DNA of 64,000 nucleotides from Oscarella lobularis (Eukaryota > Porifera > Homoscleromorpha > Homosclerophorida > Oscarellidae): assembly GCF_947507565.1 (NCBI RefSeq), contig NC_089177.1:1550001-1614000 (forward strand), given 5' to 3'. A model generated the notes under the pieces. That model ran no database searches. It worked only from the letters and a program-made list of their open reading frames with translations, and was not told where the DNA came from. The position numbers and the translations under genes were made by a program. Shown one piece after another: positions 12,201-23,734 of this stretch. How positions within the stretch are numbered: the stretch's first letter is position 1; each line of letters begins with the position of its first letter.

Positions 12201-15200
12201 CGTTCTTTTAAACGATCTGACGTTCTCCACGTCACGAGCAAGCATGATGAAGTGAACTTGTTCCACGGACGATTCCACATTTCCAGCAAAGTAGGAATCC
12301 GCTGCTCTAACCATGTTTTCCGCCACCGCGTCTGGAGGGCAACGGAATATTCCAGCACCAATAGCGGGAAATGCTACGCTACGCAAATTCAAATTTTCAG
12401 CAATTTCTAGCGAAGACTTTACTACTTTTCTAATTAATGACTCGGCCTTTTCGCCTTCTTTGCTCCTTCGACTCTTACCGGAAGGCCAATTTGGCCCAAC
12501 GGCGTGAATAATGAACTTGGTTGATGTAAGGCGGCCAGAAGAGGTGTACAGCGCCTTTCCTGCCGGTACACGCTGATCTATTTCTCTTTCGACCTTCCTG
12601 TAGCATTCCTGCTGTACTTCGTAGCCAGCGCAGGATACAATGTGTCCAGCCAGACCTCCACCGTGAGCCATGCTATCGTTCGCCGCATTTACTATAGCGT
12701 CAACGTGATGCTTGCAAATGTCACCTACGTATAAACTGATTCGTTTGCCTTGGTCGTTTGAAGACAAATGCGATGACACATGAACGGAATCAAACTGCGC
12801 TAAGGTACTTTCTTCCTCCTCAGAATCATCGTCCTCCTTGCCACAGCGTATGATCACTTTGTCTTCGCTTTCAATATCCTTTTTTTCTCTTTGAAACGCG
12901 TCTGAGCTCATGTACTTCTTAACAGCGTGTTTTTTAAATTGCCCACGTCTATACTTCAGCTTGTCAACAATTTCGGAAATCTTTGACTTTAATGAAAGCG
13001 CCCCACCTTTGACCGAATGCAAATGTACCGTAGAGCGCGGGCGGAACTTAAACTCGACTTTTGCATTATAGTCTTTCAACTGAGATTCTATCGCTTCAAT
13101 CTCCTTCTTGCAAAATCGTTTAAGGTAATTTACGCAAAACTTTCCGGGCAACTTTAAGGACGTTTTGTACACAACGCGCTCTGAGAGATATTGCTTATAA
13201 TCTCTTTGAAACAACTTCACGTTTTCCACTGTTCCAGCTAGAAAGAACTCATCACTGTCAAACGTTCCAAAACCGTTTACCATGACAGAGTAACGCGAGC
13301 ACAGTTGTTCCAATTTTTCAGCACCAGTTGGACCTTGCAGAAAAGAACGCGTTTCACTGTCTTCTGCTTCAAATTGCTCTGTCTTGAAGTTGGTCTTTAG
13401 AAGGCTCACAGCCGCATCATAGTGATCTTTCATTGCCAGTATTCGGATGCAAGGCTGTTCATTGTCAAACGCCAAAGGCAAAGCCTCACAAGACGCTTTG
13501 GAGAAGACGCTTGTCAGTTGCTCACGTCCTAGACCGCGAAAAAATTCGGCTAAGAGTGGGTGAATTTGCACGCGATTGTCTCTGATGCTCATAATAACAG
13601 GCATAAGAGAGTCTTTGACGCGAGCTACTTCGATTGCAGCTCCGGAAATAACGATACGTTGATTCGTCGCATCGTGCTCTACAGTAACGTCACCTTCGAT
13701 GCCGGAAAAGATATTCGTCGACTTCAGAAGTGCAAAATGAGCCGAAGACTCAATAGGCAATTTATCTGATATTTGCCTTTCATTATCAGCCTTTTCTTGT
13801 GTCCAGCGCCTGACTGACTCGCTGCATGCTTGATGTATAGTGTCTGTCATTTGCTTTTCACCAGCAAACACCAACTCTCCGTTGTCAGAATGGGGGCGAA
13901 TCAAGATAGGAGTACCTTTCATGAGGTTTTCAGCTCCAGCTTGTTCAATTGCCTGCTTCCAAAATTCTTCAGGCACAGGTATTTTCCTCAAAGTATAAGA
14001 GTCATAAACTTTGAAAAATTTGGTCTTCATATTTTTAGCCCATTGATTTTCTGACTCATTTGACAAGCCTTTTAGCGTAAGAATTCCAGACTCGTAAACT
14101 ACATCGCCAAGTTCTTTCAACTTGCGATGAGCAGGGGGATTCTGAACCATAAAGTCCATAAGATCCGGATGAATTTCGGGAGCAGAAAGAGTCAGCTGAA
14201 ACTCTTCCGCACGCTCTTCTTCTCTCTCGTGCACTTGGTGAGCATCAGCAAGTGAGGGATAAATAGAATAGCGTGATATGTGTAAATCACTGTTTCTGTA
14301 AGACGGAAGGGTATCAAGATTCATGACAGCACTTAGATCTAGCGAAAAGAAAGTAAGTATACATCAGCATGGAAATAAAAAGAGTACAACCCACCTGTAG
14401 TAGTTCGAAATGTAACAATAGCACAATCGTTCTTATCAATCGCTTCAACGTCCTCCACCAGAGGCGACGGGTCGAGGCCAATTTCTTCAAATAAGTACTT
14501 TCGCACATTTCCCTTGTGCCACCCCTTTGCCGTTGCCACTCCGGAGAGCTTAGCGGATCGAGACACTGGAACACGACGAAAGACAAGTTTAATCACAGTG
14601 CTATTAGGGAGTTCAAAATCGGCTCCGTATTGACCAAGATCATCCACCAACCTTTGGTCTAAGAATAAATACACACATTTGCAACAATAATGCATCATGA
14701 AGCTTAGACATACCTGCGACAGAATCATCGAGAAAAACCACTGCTTCCGTTTTGCTGCTAAGGAAAACCGTCTTTATTATTTTGACGTTAGACTTGAGCA
14801 CTTCGAGTCCGGCACTCTTGATCTGCAAGGCTATGTCCTCCACATCTGCCCCCTTCGGAATATTCTGAACTAGAAGCTGGTCCTCTTCGTACTCGTCTTC
14901 ATGGTCAATATCAAAGGCGATTGATTTGCCATTGGTGTGCTTTAGAGTAGACGCAACGTGACGAGATTTCCACAAATTGACAATTCCTATTAAACCAAAA
15001 TAGGCTACTACCGCATGCACTCACACTCGAAAGCGCTATTTACCTTGATATTTGGACAACTCTACGACCGCTACCGTTTCTTTTGCGAACTCTCTCCACT
15101 CAACAAACGTCGCTTTTACCGGCTGATCCCGGGAAGCCGCTTTTTCTACCATTGATATCACTGCTGTTTGAGAAGCATTTGACGGCAGTCCAAAGAGAAG

Positions 15201-17398
15201 CAAGCAGTTCTCTCTACAAATAGTTGGCTGAGCCGGTGGTAACGATGATGATACGACATCTGGAGAGGACGTTTCTTGCAAAGGAAATTCAGGAGTTGAA
15301 CGACCTCCTTGCGGTGTGTAATTGCCGCCTTGCGGTGTATAATTTCCTAAATTGAAAAGTACATACTGGCGTTAACTTGACACTGGCACTGGATGACCTG
15401 GCTTTGGACTGCTAGAACCACTTGGCGTTCCTGGCTTTAGACTGCTAAAACCACTTGGCGTTCCTCTTCCTCGGCCTCTTCCTCTTCCTACTTGAACATC
15501 ACTTAGAAGACCTAAGAGGAAAAAAATTGCTGCAGCATTTTCAATAAGAACATTCCTCACTCTTGTAGAGGCTTTCCAAGAAGCTAAGAATATCTGGAAA
15601 CAGCGGCCTCTTCCGGGGGTTGTTAGAAGCACAGTCTTCAAGAAGTTTGCCAAAATCGCCTGGAGATGATTTGGTTGACGCTGGCAATCCATTGCCAGCC
15701 ATTATCTTCCCTTGAATGATCACATCATTCTCATCTTTAAGAGAGAAAAAACAACGTTTATGCATCTAGAGGTGCAAACGAATTACATTACTGTACCTTT
15801 AAAAACTTCCTCTCGTTCTCTAATTTCCCAGCAGATGACACCAAAGCTATAATACAAGATGTGTATCCGCTGTATTCAACTAAGTGCAACATAGACCATA
15901 CTAACCTGTAAACGTCGTGCTTTTTGTCCAGATTGAGCGAGCTGTGTGCAGCTGGGCCTCTATCAGAGTATCGCTCTGGAGGAATATACGCCGCAGTTCC
16001 TCTAGGGCTTTCACCCTTTTTCCACTGCTTCGTTCTGGTGCTAATTCCTCTCATTTTTGCCAAACCAAAGTCACTAATCTATATAAGCAATTAGTTACAC
16101 TTTTAAAGTTCATGCGTATGGTGCGTACCTTGCATACGAACTGCTTTCCGGCTTTTTTTACCAAAACGTTTCTCGTTTTTAAGTCCCGGTGGGTGATGGA
16201 AGGTTCAAGTGAATGTAAAAACGCCATCCCCGAAGAAATTTGAAGACTGCAGTTGATCCTGTTCAGCCACGAATCCATACCGGGGTCGTCAGTGAGAACA
16301 GCGAGTAAGTCTCCACTTTGAAAGTACTCAAGAAGTAAAGAAAAGCTTTTTGGATTATCGCACAAACCCAGGCATTTAACAATGTTAGGATGAGGAGGAA
16401 CGCGAAGAAGAATTGCAGCCTCTTTTCTCAGACCAGCCGATTCTCTACAGAGCAATTAGATAATTTACGTTCGAAAATAGCTGTTAGGGTTTCTTTCAGA
16501 TCGCAAAAAAATGATGCTTTAATAATTATGAAGCCACGTTTCATGTCATGTAACATTGACAGCAAGAGGGAGAGGTAGGTACAGCTGAGGTAGGACATAT
16601 TATCACGTGGGTCCTAATTTGGGCGCGAAAGGCAGATCTGTTGCTAAATTAAGATAGCTTGGCTAGGATTTCTGAGATCTTTTTTGAAAGCTCCTAACCC
16701 ACGTTTTCCCCCGCTACTACACACTAAAGATTACTCACTAAAGCCCACGTCTTTCTTGTCTAAACTACGGCTACTAGTCTACCGCGCGGTTACTAGTAGC
16801 AAGGCTCAATCTGCCAAAAATAACCGTTACAGATAAAGCATCTCGTTCTGATCAAACGAAATACTTCTTGCGTAGTATTTTAATAGCGAACGATGGAAAA
16901 AAAGCTTCATTAACAGCTATACAGAAGAATAAATAGTTGTGGTGGGAAACTCGAAAGGGTCGGGAACCCTCGATGCCGTCACGCGAAGTGTGGGGTCGGT
17001 CAAAAGAATGTACGCGGGTCAGCAAAACGAAAGTGAGAGTCGCCCCGTCCCACGCTGACCCACACGAGGTCAAAACCCTAGCTGCAGCATGTACGTGGCC
17101 GCAAGCGATGGACGGCCGAAAAGCGCGTCTAATTGCCCTTAAGTAGTTGTCCGGGCCAAAATAAGAACAAACGACTTGTCGGGGTTACTCACTCTTTATT
17201 TCTTCTGCCTCGAAGAACTTTGACCGCTATCTGCTCTCCAGTGGCTTTCATTCTGCCTCGATAAACTTCGCAGAAGCCGCCGCTATCGATATAGTCGTCT
17301 TCCTCGTCATATTCAAAGTCGTCTTTCGATTTGATATGCACTGTATCTATCGCGAGATCATCCATGTCGAGCGCCTTTTTCCTGCTCCGATGAGACAA
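9240..17398 (-). CDS. TKL/RIPK-like kinase fused to a PARP14-like protein (RRM/KH, 3 macrodomains, WWE, ART)
   Basis: N to C. The kinase has glycine loop SGGFCEVYRG and IAVKVLR at 17398-17193. The alpha-C Glu is in GLRKEAAILL, HRDLKTRNVLV and ISDFGLAK lie at 16444-16030, and the C-lobe runs to about 15560. Next come an RG-rich linker (15490-15370), two or three RRM-like units (15300-14400) and a KH-type array (14320-12850). Macrodomain 1 (12750-12200) is canonical, with AIVNAANDSMAHGGGLAG and GAGIF. Macrodomains 2 (11990-11400) and 3 (11210-10780) follow. A WWE-like unit with MQVNWLVEGKD lies near 10250-10000, then the ART domain with ELYHGTP, GAGVYFA and a C-terminal YPAYIITYQ before a TAG stop at 9240. 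Exon phases fit throughout, including the kinase N-lobe to C-lobe join. PARP14 homologues are mono-ADP-ribosyltransferases acting on and reading ADP-ribose in immune signalling. The ART region lacks the glutamate of the H-Y-E triad in my alignment, so mono-ART activity is inferred. A kinase at the N-terminus is not part of the usual PARP14 architecture. Confidence 0.85.
12124..12195 (-). repeat. Perfect 36-bp tandem duplication inside the PARP-like gene
   Basis: Two identical 36-base units (12124-12159 and 12160-12195) encode the 12-residue repeat GNLELADTSSHS twice in the Ser-rich linker just after macrodomain 1. The frame is preserved. Complete identity indicates a very recent duplication or a variable-number repeat. 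Confidence 0.95.
16445..17192 (-). other. 748-nt intron splitting the kinase N-lobe
   Basis: The donor gtgagt follows the codons for GRRNKE and the acceptor ends in tgtag before ESAGLRKEAA. The join is in frame and restores a continuous kinase beta3 to alpha-C stretch. It is more than ten times longer than most introns in this window. No coding feature was seen inside on either strand. Confidence 0.75.
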
Positions 17399-18283
17399 AG
17401 CAAATGATGCCTAGAGTCACGAGGAAATGAGGTCATCCCGAAATCGAAAGTAATATCAAGTGCGCAATTCACTCACCCACCCAATTTCAGATTTCAAATT
17501 CAACGTTGTTTCTGCCTCTGTTCAATGGTATAGTCAGATGAACTCTTTCAGTTTCAACAAAGCAAAGTTCTAAGAAAATTATCTTAGTAGAAAGACTCGA
17601 CGCCTGCAAAAACTAGAGGTTACTGCATTTTGGGAAACAGTATAAAAGTAAGGTCTACATCAAAAGTCTGCAACTCCAAGAAAAGGTGCGATGGAACATA
17701 ATTCCGTCAGCTAAAGAGAGGGCCAGCCAAGGCATCTTTTACAATAAAAGGCACGAAACCGGCATATTTTACAAACCCTCTCTAGCGACATCATGCGCAT
17801 GCACGAATGCGTTTGGGTTCCAGAATGAATTAATTAAGCTGAATTTAAAAGAATAGAAACAGACCTTCTCGGGCACAACAAAGGCGCCGTTAGTATAACA
17901 GAAAACAGAATGTGCAAGAGGGCGAAAGCGCAGCGAAATTTTTCGCAGAGCTTTCAATTTAGAATTGAGTGCATTCTTATCTTAATGCTTTTACCATCAA
18001 CCTGAGATCTTGTACAAACACGTGACAAAAAGGATTCCGAGCGCCGCGCTACGAGAGCATTCCGCAAACGCAGATCTGAAAAAGCCAAGTCATTAAACAA
18101 TCAGAGAAACTTTCCAGTTGGGACAACGACGCTAGGTACAATGTAACAAAAAACGATAGGATCAAGACACCTACAAGGAACTACAAATCACTGAATGTAG
18201 GTCAGTAGGGTCCGTCGCGCAGTCGGAGACACGGCAAGGACCACTCTGACATATGCATGTTACTTTTATAGTATTCGCAGCTA
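17399..18283. other. Intergenic region upstream of the kinase-PARP gene
   Basis: About 885 bases with no supportable coding exon. It lies between the stop of the CARD-WD40 gene and the start of the kinase-PARP gene, both on the - strand. It probably contains the promoter/5'UTR of the latter. No clear TATA box on the - strand. Confidence 0.55.
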
Positions 18284-21200
18284 TCATTTGTCAAACGATT
18301 CGCCGGAGTAGACAGCCAGCACCGATTCATCGCGAGACAAACCCGTCGTCGTAACTGCAAGTAATGACTAAATGGAAATCATACATAAAATTCAATGCAA
18401 TCCTTGATGCAGAACTATGAATTCACCGTTAATGGATGAAACGCCATTTGCAATGGATTGCCGGCGCATCTTATCGTATTAAGCTTATCGCCGCCAGGAA
18501 TGTCGTGCAAATAAACTCTCCCACAAGTATCTCCAAGAGATGTCCTAAAATAGAGTTATATAAAAGGTTTCTGTCGCAGAATTCGCACCGATTTTTTACC
18601 CGCAAGAAACAACCGAACCCCTTCGGTGAAAAGCAAGAGAAGAATCACAAACAACCGGAATGACACGTTCTGCCTCCACCGAGCTGTTTCGAATATCCCA
18701 AATTTTCACTTTGCCCTCAAGGCTAACAGGAAAACCATTACACTTAAGTCTGTCACTGCGATAGGACCCCTTACCTTCCAGAATAAAATTTCTTATTCAT
18801 TCCGAGGCACACGTCAGAAACCTTCATGCCAGGGTGAGCCGGGAAAACTCCGAGCGATCTTATATGCATTAGCTTTCAATGCTCAAGTCATGCATGATAA
18901 AGCTTACTTCTCGTCGGAACTAATTCGGTAATCATAAAGCTGGACAATTCCATCACTGTCTCCAACAACGAGTAAAGGCTCTTGTCCCTCGCTTTCGCTT
19001 GACATGCACATAGGCTGTCCTTCTGTATGAATAGTCTGGAAAAAAAAGGAACACTTCTTCATTTTCTCTCATGGCGGCTGACCGACGAACCTGAATTAGG
19101 GTTTCAGCTCTAATATCAAAATACTGTATGCACTGTTCCGATTCATTGCAGGCGAATAGCCTCCCAGAGTGCTGCTGAAACTCCAAATGAACTTTATCCA
19201 TGGGATTTACTACATTGGAGTGAAAATTATACGTTTTTGACTTCATGACATTATAGGAGCGCAAGAACCTGAAACATTGCGGAATAAATCCCATTCAGCA
19301 ATTTTCTCAGAAAGATACTTCTTCCACAAAGACACCATACCATTTCCTAAACAGTGTTTGAGCCTAGGTCTCATTGATTGATACCGAATGAATACCTGTT
19401 CCAACCATGACAAGAGTTTCTTCTTTGCCGGTAACAAATGCAGCAGAAACTGAAGCCAGTATGCCTGACGCTGAAGGCAAGGAATAATTTCCTATTTTCT
19501 CTTCAGCTTTCCAGTTCCAAACTCTTAAAACGTTAACGCGTTTAGATTTCAAATATAGGTTGACATATTGAAATTACTCTATCACAGACTCAGGGTTGGC
19601 TTCTGTCTGATTTATCCCTCCTATAAGCAAGTGCGGATCGTAAGGATGAAACGAAGCCGTTTGAGCAAAAACGGCGATTTTTTTCGTCATCATCCGTCGC
19701 TCCATTTTAAGGCTTTGACTCGGGAACGGCTATATAAAACACCAGTCACACTATGATAAAAAAGATAACGTCAGTCAAACGCTTTTTTAAAAATACTATT
19801 TACACACGTTATATCAGGGCTAGTGCAACATACCTTAGTCTCAAAAGGGCTACAAGTTGACGCGCTGGAGTCGGCTACACCGCTCGCCTGAACAGAAACA
19901 GCTTCCTTTTGCATTTCTGGAGGAGATGGAGAAGAAAACTCCAAAATCTTAGAGTATGAGCCTGACGTTTCGCATGCTGGCATTGACACAGTACACGAAC
20001 CGCGAATTCGACTTGGGCTAGACTCTGTTTCGGCGCTGAAGATCAGAGAGACGAGATTTTCCATAGTCAGTAATTCTGACTTATTCAGCTTTTGCTTAGG
20101 CGATGGGCACTTCCATGCAGATCCCCGAAGATCAATCTCAACATCGGCATCGTCCGATCGAGGCAGTGCTATTTTATGCTTCTCAAAAAGGCTCCACACC
20201 TCCATGGGCTTTCCTCCTTTCTCCAAGAATTTTTTAAGAACTTGCTGCGAGCAACCAAGAGATAAAAAAACGACTGTAAAAACCGCTTGTTCGCTTAGAA
20301 TGGCATCACCATAGATGCAAACTTCGAGCTCCCTTATGCAGCGCCATTCTCTAACTAATGACTCGGATTCTGCAACTAGAACGAAGCACTGGCTCTCTGA
20401 CGAAGAGACGGAAATTAGCGATTTGGTTTGACCGATTTCGGCATTTTCGACAGTAGACCAATCGGAAACGTTTCCCTTGACGCCCTTTACTTGACGAATA
20501 ATTTTGAATTCGACTTTGGCAGCCTTTTCATCGCAATCAGACGTCAGTGAATTCAAGTCAGCGTGGGGAAGCTCTACGATAATCGGAACTTCCACCTTTC
20601 TTTCGTCACCTTCAACAGCTATATTGACATAAGGACTAACTACAATGCGCTTTGCCGTCGCTTCTTTGGTGTCTTCTCGACTGAGAGGAGAATAAAAGGA
20701 TGTCGGTGCGTCTTCCTTGGCGGGTGCGTCAGGTAGAGACAAAAAGCATTGACCGTTGACAGTCAGTCCAGAACTGCTCTGTGGAACAACGACTACTGGA
20801 ACGGCTTCCGCTTCATCTGTGGATTCGGCGAAACGAACTCTTCCACCTTCCGCGCTGACGTGAACTGATACGGCGACTTTTGCTTGACGAAGCTTTGATG
20901 CGGCTACTCTGCGCAACGACCGACGATCTGTCTCCTTCTTGGCTTCAGGAGAATAAACTTGGATGGTTGAAACAGGCCTCGATCCGTAGGCAGGAACCCC
21001 TAGACGAGAAAAATGTTTAAAACATAGAAGAACGCTGCGCGAATTTGCCTAAATAACGTCAATCAAACTCGACATCGAAACAAAAAGGAGATAGTTTCTA
21101 AACTCCCCGGGACAAGGTCGACAAAGAGTTGCTCGTAGCAACCGTTCGCAACGCACGTTTGGCTCACCCGAGCTACTAGAACTAGACGAACGTTTCTCCC

Positions 21201-21483
21201 TCACTGGTACAGGCGAGAGAAGTTCAACAATGTGACTAAAGCCTTCTGCATCACGCAGAGCGGACAAAAAGCGATCAAACGACTGAGGCCCTTTAGACGG
21301 AAGGATCTCAGTGATCAACATTGAAACCCGTTCTTGGTTTGTCAGCTGTCGTAGCTTTTGCCTGTCCTCTTCATTAATTAAGAATTTGGAAAACAAGAGG
21401 TCGATGATGGAGTCATCGGCGCGAAAGGCGTCGCGCAGTTCCATTAGTTTTGGGCGCGCGATTTTCTTCCACCGGATATCCAT
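18284..21483 (-). CDS. CARD-ZU5-UPA protein with a raptor-like WD40 propeller
   Basis: The start is the ATG at 21483; the open frame upstream has no other ATG. Exon 1 (about 21483-21060) encodes an N-terminal helical bundle of about 95 residues that reads as a CARD: LMELRDAFRADDSIIDLLFS, then LRQLTNQERVSMLITEILPS and SFDRFLSALRDAEGFSHIVE. The exon from about 21000 to 19834 carries a ZU5-like module (VVSPYVNIAVEG, then VEVPIIVELPHADLN) and a UPA-like module (RELEVCIYGDAILSEQAVF, then a WKC end). Seven or so short exons from 19720 to 18284 encode WD repeats, including ASFHPYDPHLLIGG, VLRVWNWKAEEKIGNY, GNGMVSLWKKYL, LLVVGDSDGIVQLYDYR, GKVKIWDIRNS and LQMAFHPL. The order and wording resemble raptor's C-terminal propeller. 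No NB-ARC is present, unlike Apaf-1. A cytosolic scaffold in death-fold signalling is inferred. The last exon join before the stop at 18284 is not fully resolved. Confidence 0.7.
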
Positions 21484-21859
21484 GGCAGTCAACGTTGCCA
21501 GACCTGCAAATACAGGTAAACATAATTAATTAGGCTGCTGGCAAAAACGGTTATCATATTATTTAGGATCGATTAGGCGACTTGGATTCTTTCAAACCAG
21601 ACTCCGCATGCGTTCACAAAATTATTTCCATTTCAGGAATGGGCGACTTTGACAGTCAGTTAGGCATATGTACCGCACGAAGGGTTGCTTCTTCTCGAGT
21701 TCTGTAACTTCGCTTTGCACGATAGGAACGCGTAATACCGCTAAATGTACCAGACGTGCAAGAAAGGGTAATCGAGGATGGGAAAACAATACAACGGTCG
21801 CACAAAAAGCAACTCCTCGCCATAATGTAGACTGCCAGCAAAATTTCGCCTCTTTCGAC
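21484..21859. other. Upstream flank of the CARD-WD40 gene, ending at the duplication boundary
   Basis: A cag acceptor-like site lies just upstream of the CARD exon (near 21506), so a 5'UTR exon may exist further up. No coding feature seen. Homology with 43869 onwards begins at about 21860 and marks the left edge of duplicated block A. Confidence 0.5.
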
Positions 21860-22464
21860 GGTTTACCAGCTAGCCAAGACGACAATAAAGCATATTGAAC
21901 TCACGTAGTCTTCGTTGAATAGCGTAGACTGAGAGAAGCTGCTGCCCAGAGAAACTCACGCATGCGCAAAGTTCTAGCGAGATTGTGCAGAAAATCATTA
22001 TGGTCCCAGATCATTTTCTTAGCTGGGGGAGAAAGAAGAAAATCTACGGTTGCATGCACAAGATTCACAAGAATAGAGACCTGCCATTGAATCTCCAAGG
22101 AAAACGACAGCTTCTGTTTTCCTATCAGCGAACTGTCAATAACGACGTCTTCGTGTTCCTCCTACAGTAGCCATCACCCTGGCACATCAGATAACCTAGA
22201 AAAAAAGCATCAGAAAATTACCCAGAGAAGACGTTATCTAACTGTCTTTCCATTTCTCTCGACCTTTCGACGACGATGGCGTAGGGCACTGCGTCCTCGG
22301 CTGAAGCAGAGATAAAAATTATCCCTGGCTGAGGGAAGCGTTGCTTCGCTATTTCGCTTCCAACGCAGCGACGCTCGATCGCGCTCGCCCCACCCTAGAG
22401 ACCGTACGTTTTCGCCGATCACGGCACGACACCGGCGCTTTCGATGACGTTCGAGAGCGGGCCC

Positions 22465-23170
22465 CTGCCCAGGAGAGTGCAAGTGCCGATCAAATAAATC
22501 CCTGGATCAAATCTGCGTGGAGAATCAACATCCGGGTAACCGTCAATGAAAAGTTAAGTCTTTTGACTGAATTTTTCATCGGGACACCTTACGGTGACGG
22601 TGGACTGTTTTTCCAAAGTACTTTGTTAGGCGATGAAGTCTATAAAGAAAAGTGAGGCCCTCTAAGAGGACCCACAAACAGTTTTTCGAATTTCAAAACA
22701 GAAGAAAAGGCTGGCGCGCGCAAGTTATTCGAAGGTACTACGACGGTCTACTCTGAGACGCAGAAGTCCACGCGTTCCAGTCGTTTCCCATCGCGCGAGA
22801 GCCGCGACGCGTCGCTCTATCGAGGCCCGGTTTTCCTCCGTCGTCGGTCAAATGCTGTTGTCAGAAGACCGAAACAAAGCTTAGAGATGTGTCTCACTGT
22901 GGTTATAATTATGCGTTCAGGCGATGTTCACAGCGGCGGTAGCGAGCAGAAGTCTCGTGGCCCGAGTGGTACTGAACTCTCAAAGGGGGCCTCACCTATT
23001 CTCTCGAGTCGACTTTGAGCGATGGACGACGCAAAAATCGACGTCACTGTAAGTAACAATATAATTGTAAATGATTGGGAATTATTGTTTTGTTGACTTT
23101 CAACCCAGCGGATGCCACTTGAACTTTCTCAAATATCCAAATGGGATTCCCGGTATAAAGTCGCCTAGAC
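22465..23170 (+). repeat. Left arm of a diverged long inverted repeat bracketing gene A1
   Basis: This about 700-base stretch recurs in reverse complement at 28010-28705. Landmarks include the shared ctgcccaggag end, the gacggtggactgtttttcc core, the gtgaggcc(c)tctaagagga segment and the gggattcccgg end. Arm divergence is clearly greater than between the two A blocks, so the inverted copy is older. Confidence 0.8.
23022..23168 (+). CDS. Possible 29-residue two-exon micro-ORF (copy 1)
   Basis: An ATG at 23022 opens nine codons (MDDAKIDVT) ending at a consensus donor gtaagt. A 60-nt intron (23049-23108, ending in cccag) joins in phase 0 to RMPLELSQISKWDSRYKVA and a TAG at 23166-23168. The same structure is kept in copy 2 with few substitutions. 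In the older inverted copy the ATG and donor are lost. It could be a small gene, an upstream ORF, or the truncated 5' end of a former gene; the splice signals are the strongest evidence. Confidence 0.35.
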
Positions 23171-23734
23171 ATGCCGGTAATGAGATAGTGTATATTTATG
23201 CATTTACCTAATTATAAGAGCATACCTATACATATTTGCTTGTCATTTTTGTCGCGCGTTTTTGTATCTCAAGCCTGCTGCACTAAACGAATTCTCATTA
23301 GCATAGACATGTATGCATCCGCAATGAACTTGTCCACGAAAGGAACCTAATCAATTCCATATCAATTCGTATATGTACGAGTCTCCCCGTCAACTAGGTC
23401 AATGTACATAAACTCATACATGTCAAAAAAGTGAATTTAATTTCTTGAGATGATGTAGATGTGACGAGCACTGTGCAGTGTATTTTAGGCGCGCGCTGTA
23501 AGTCGAATAGTAGAGGCAATTAAAAGAGCCTAGCAGTAATATATATATGTATATGCAATTATCAACTCTGGTTTTCGGACTTTATGATCCAGCAGTAACG
23601 ATTAGGTTCTGGCTGTTTGTTTGACAAATCTTTGTGACAAATGTTTTTAGTTTACTGCAAGATGTCAACAATCAATCGTCCCATCGTATGAAATAAGGAA
23701 TAGCACGTGACGTTTTTCTTCACGTGAGCTCGTG

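Noticed and set aside
18284-21483. Apaf-1 orthologue (CARD plus WD40)
   Set aside because: No NB-ARC (P-loop GKT/S, Walker B) between CARD and WD repeats; the middle reads as ZU5-UPA and the propeller as raptor-like.
22341-22655. ORF of about 100 codons, also at 44358-44657, ending in GDEVYKEK
   Set aside because: Indels between the two copies change the frame in its first half, and the older inverted copy does not keep it open. Similarity is at DNA level only.
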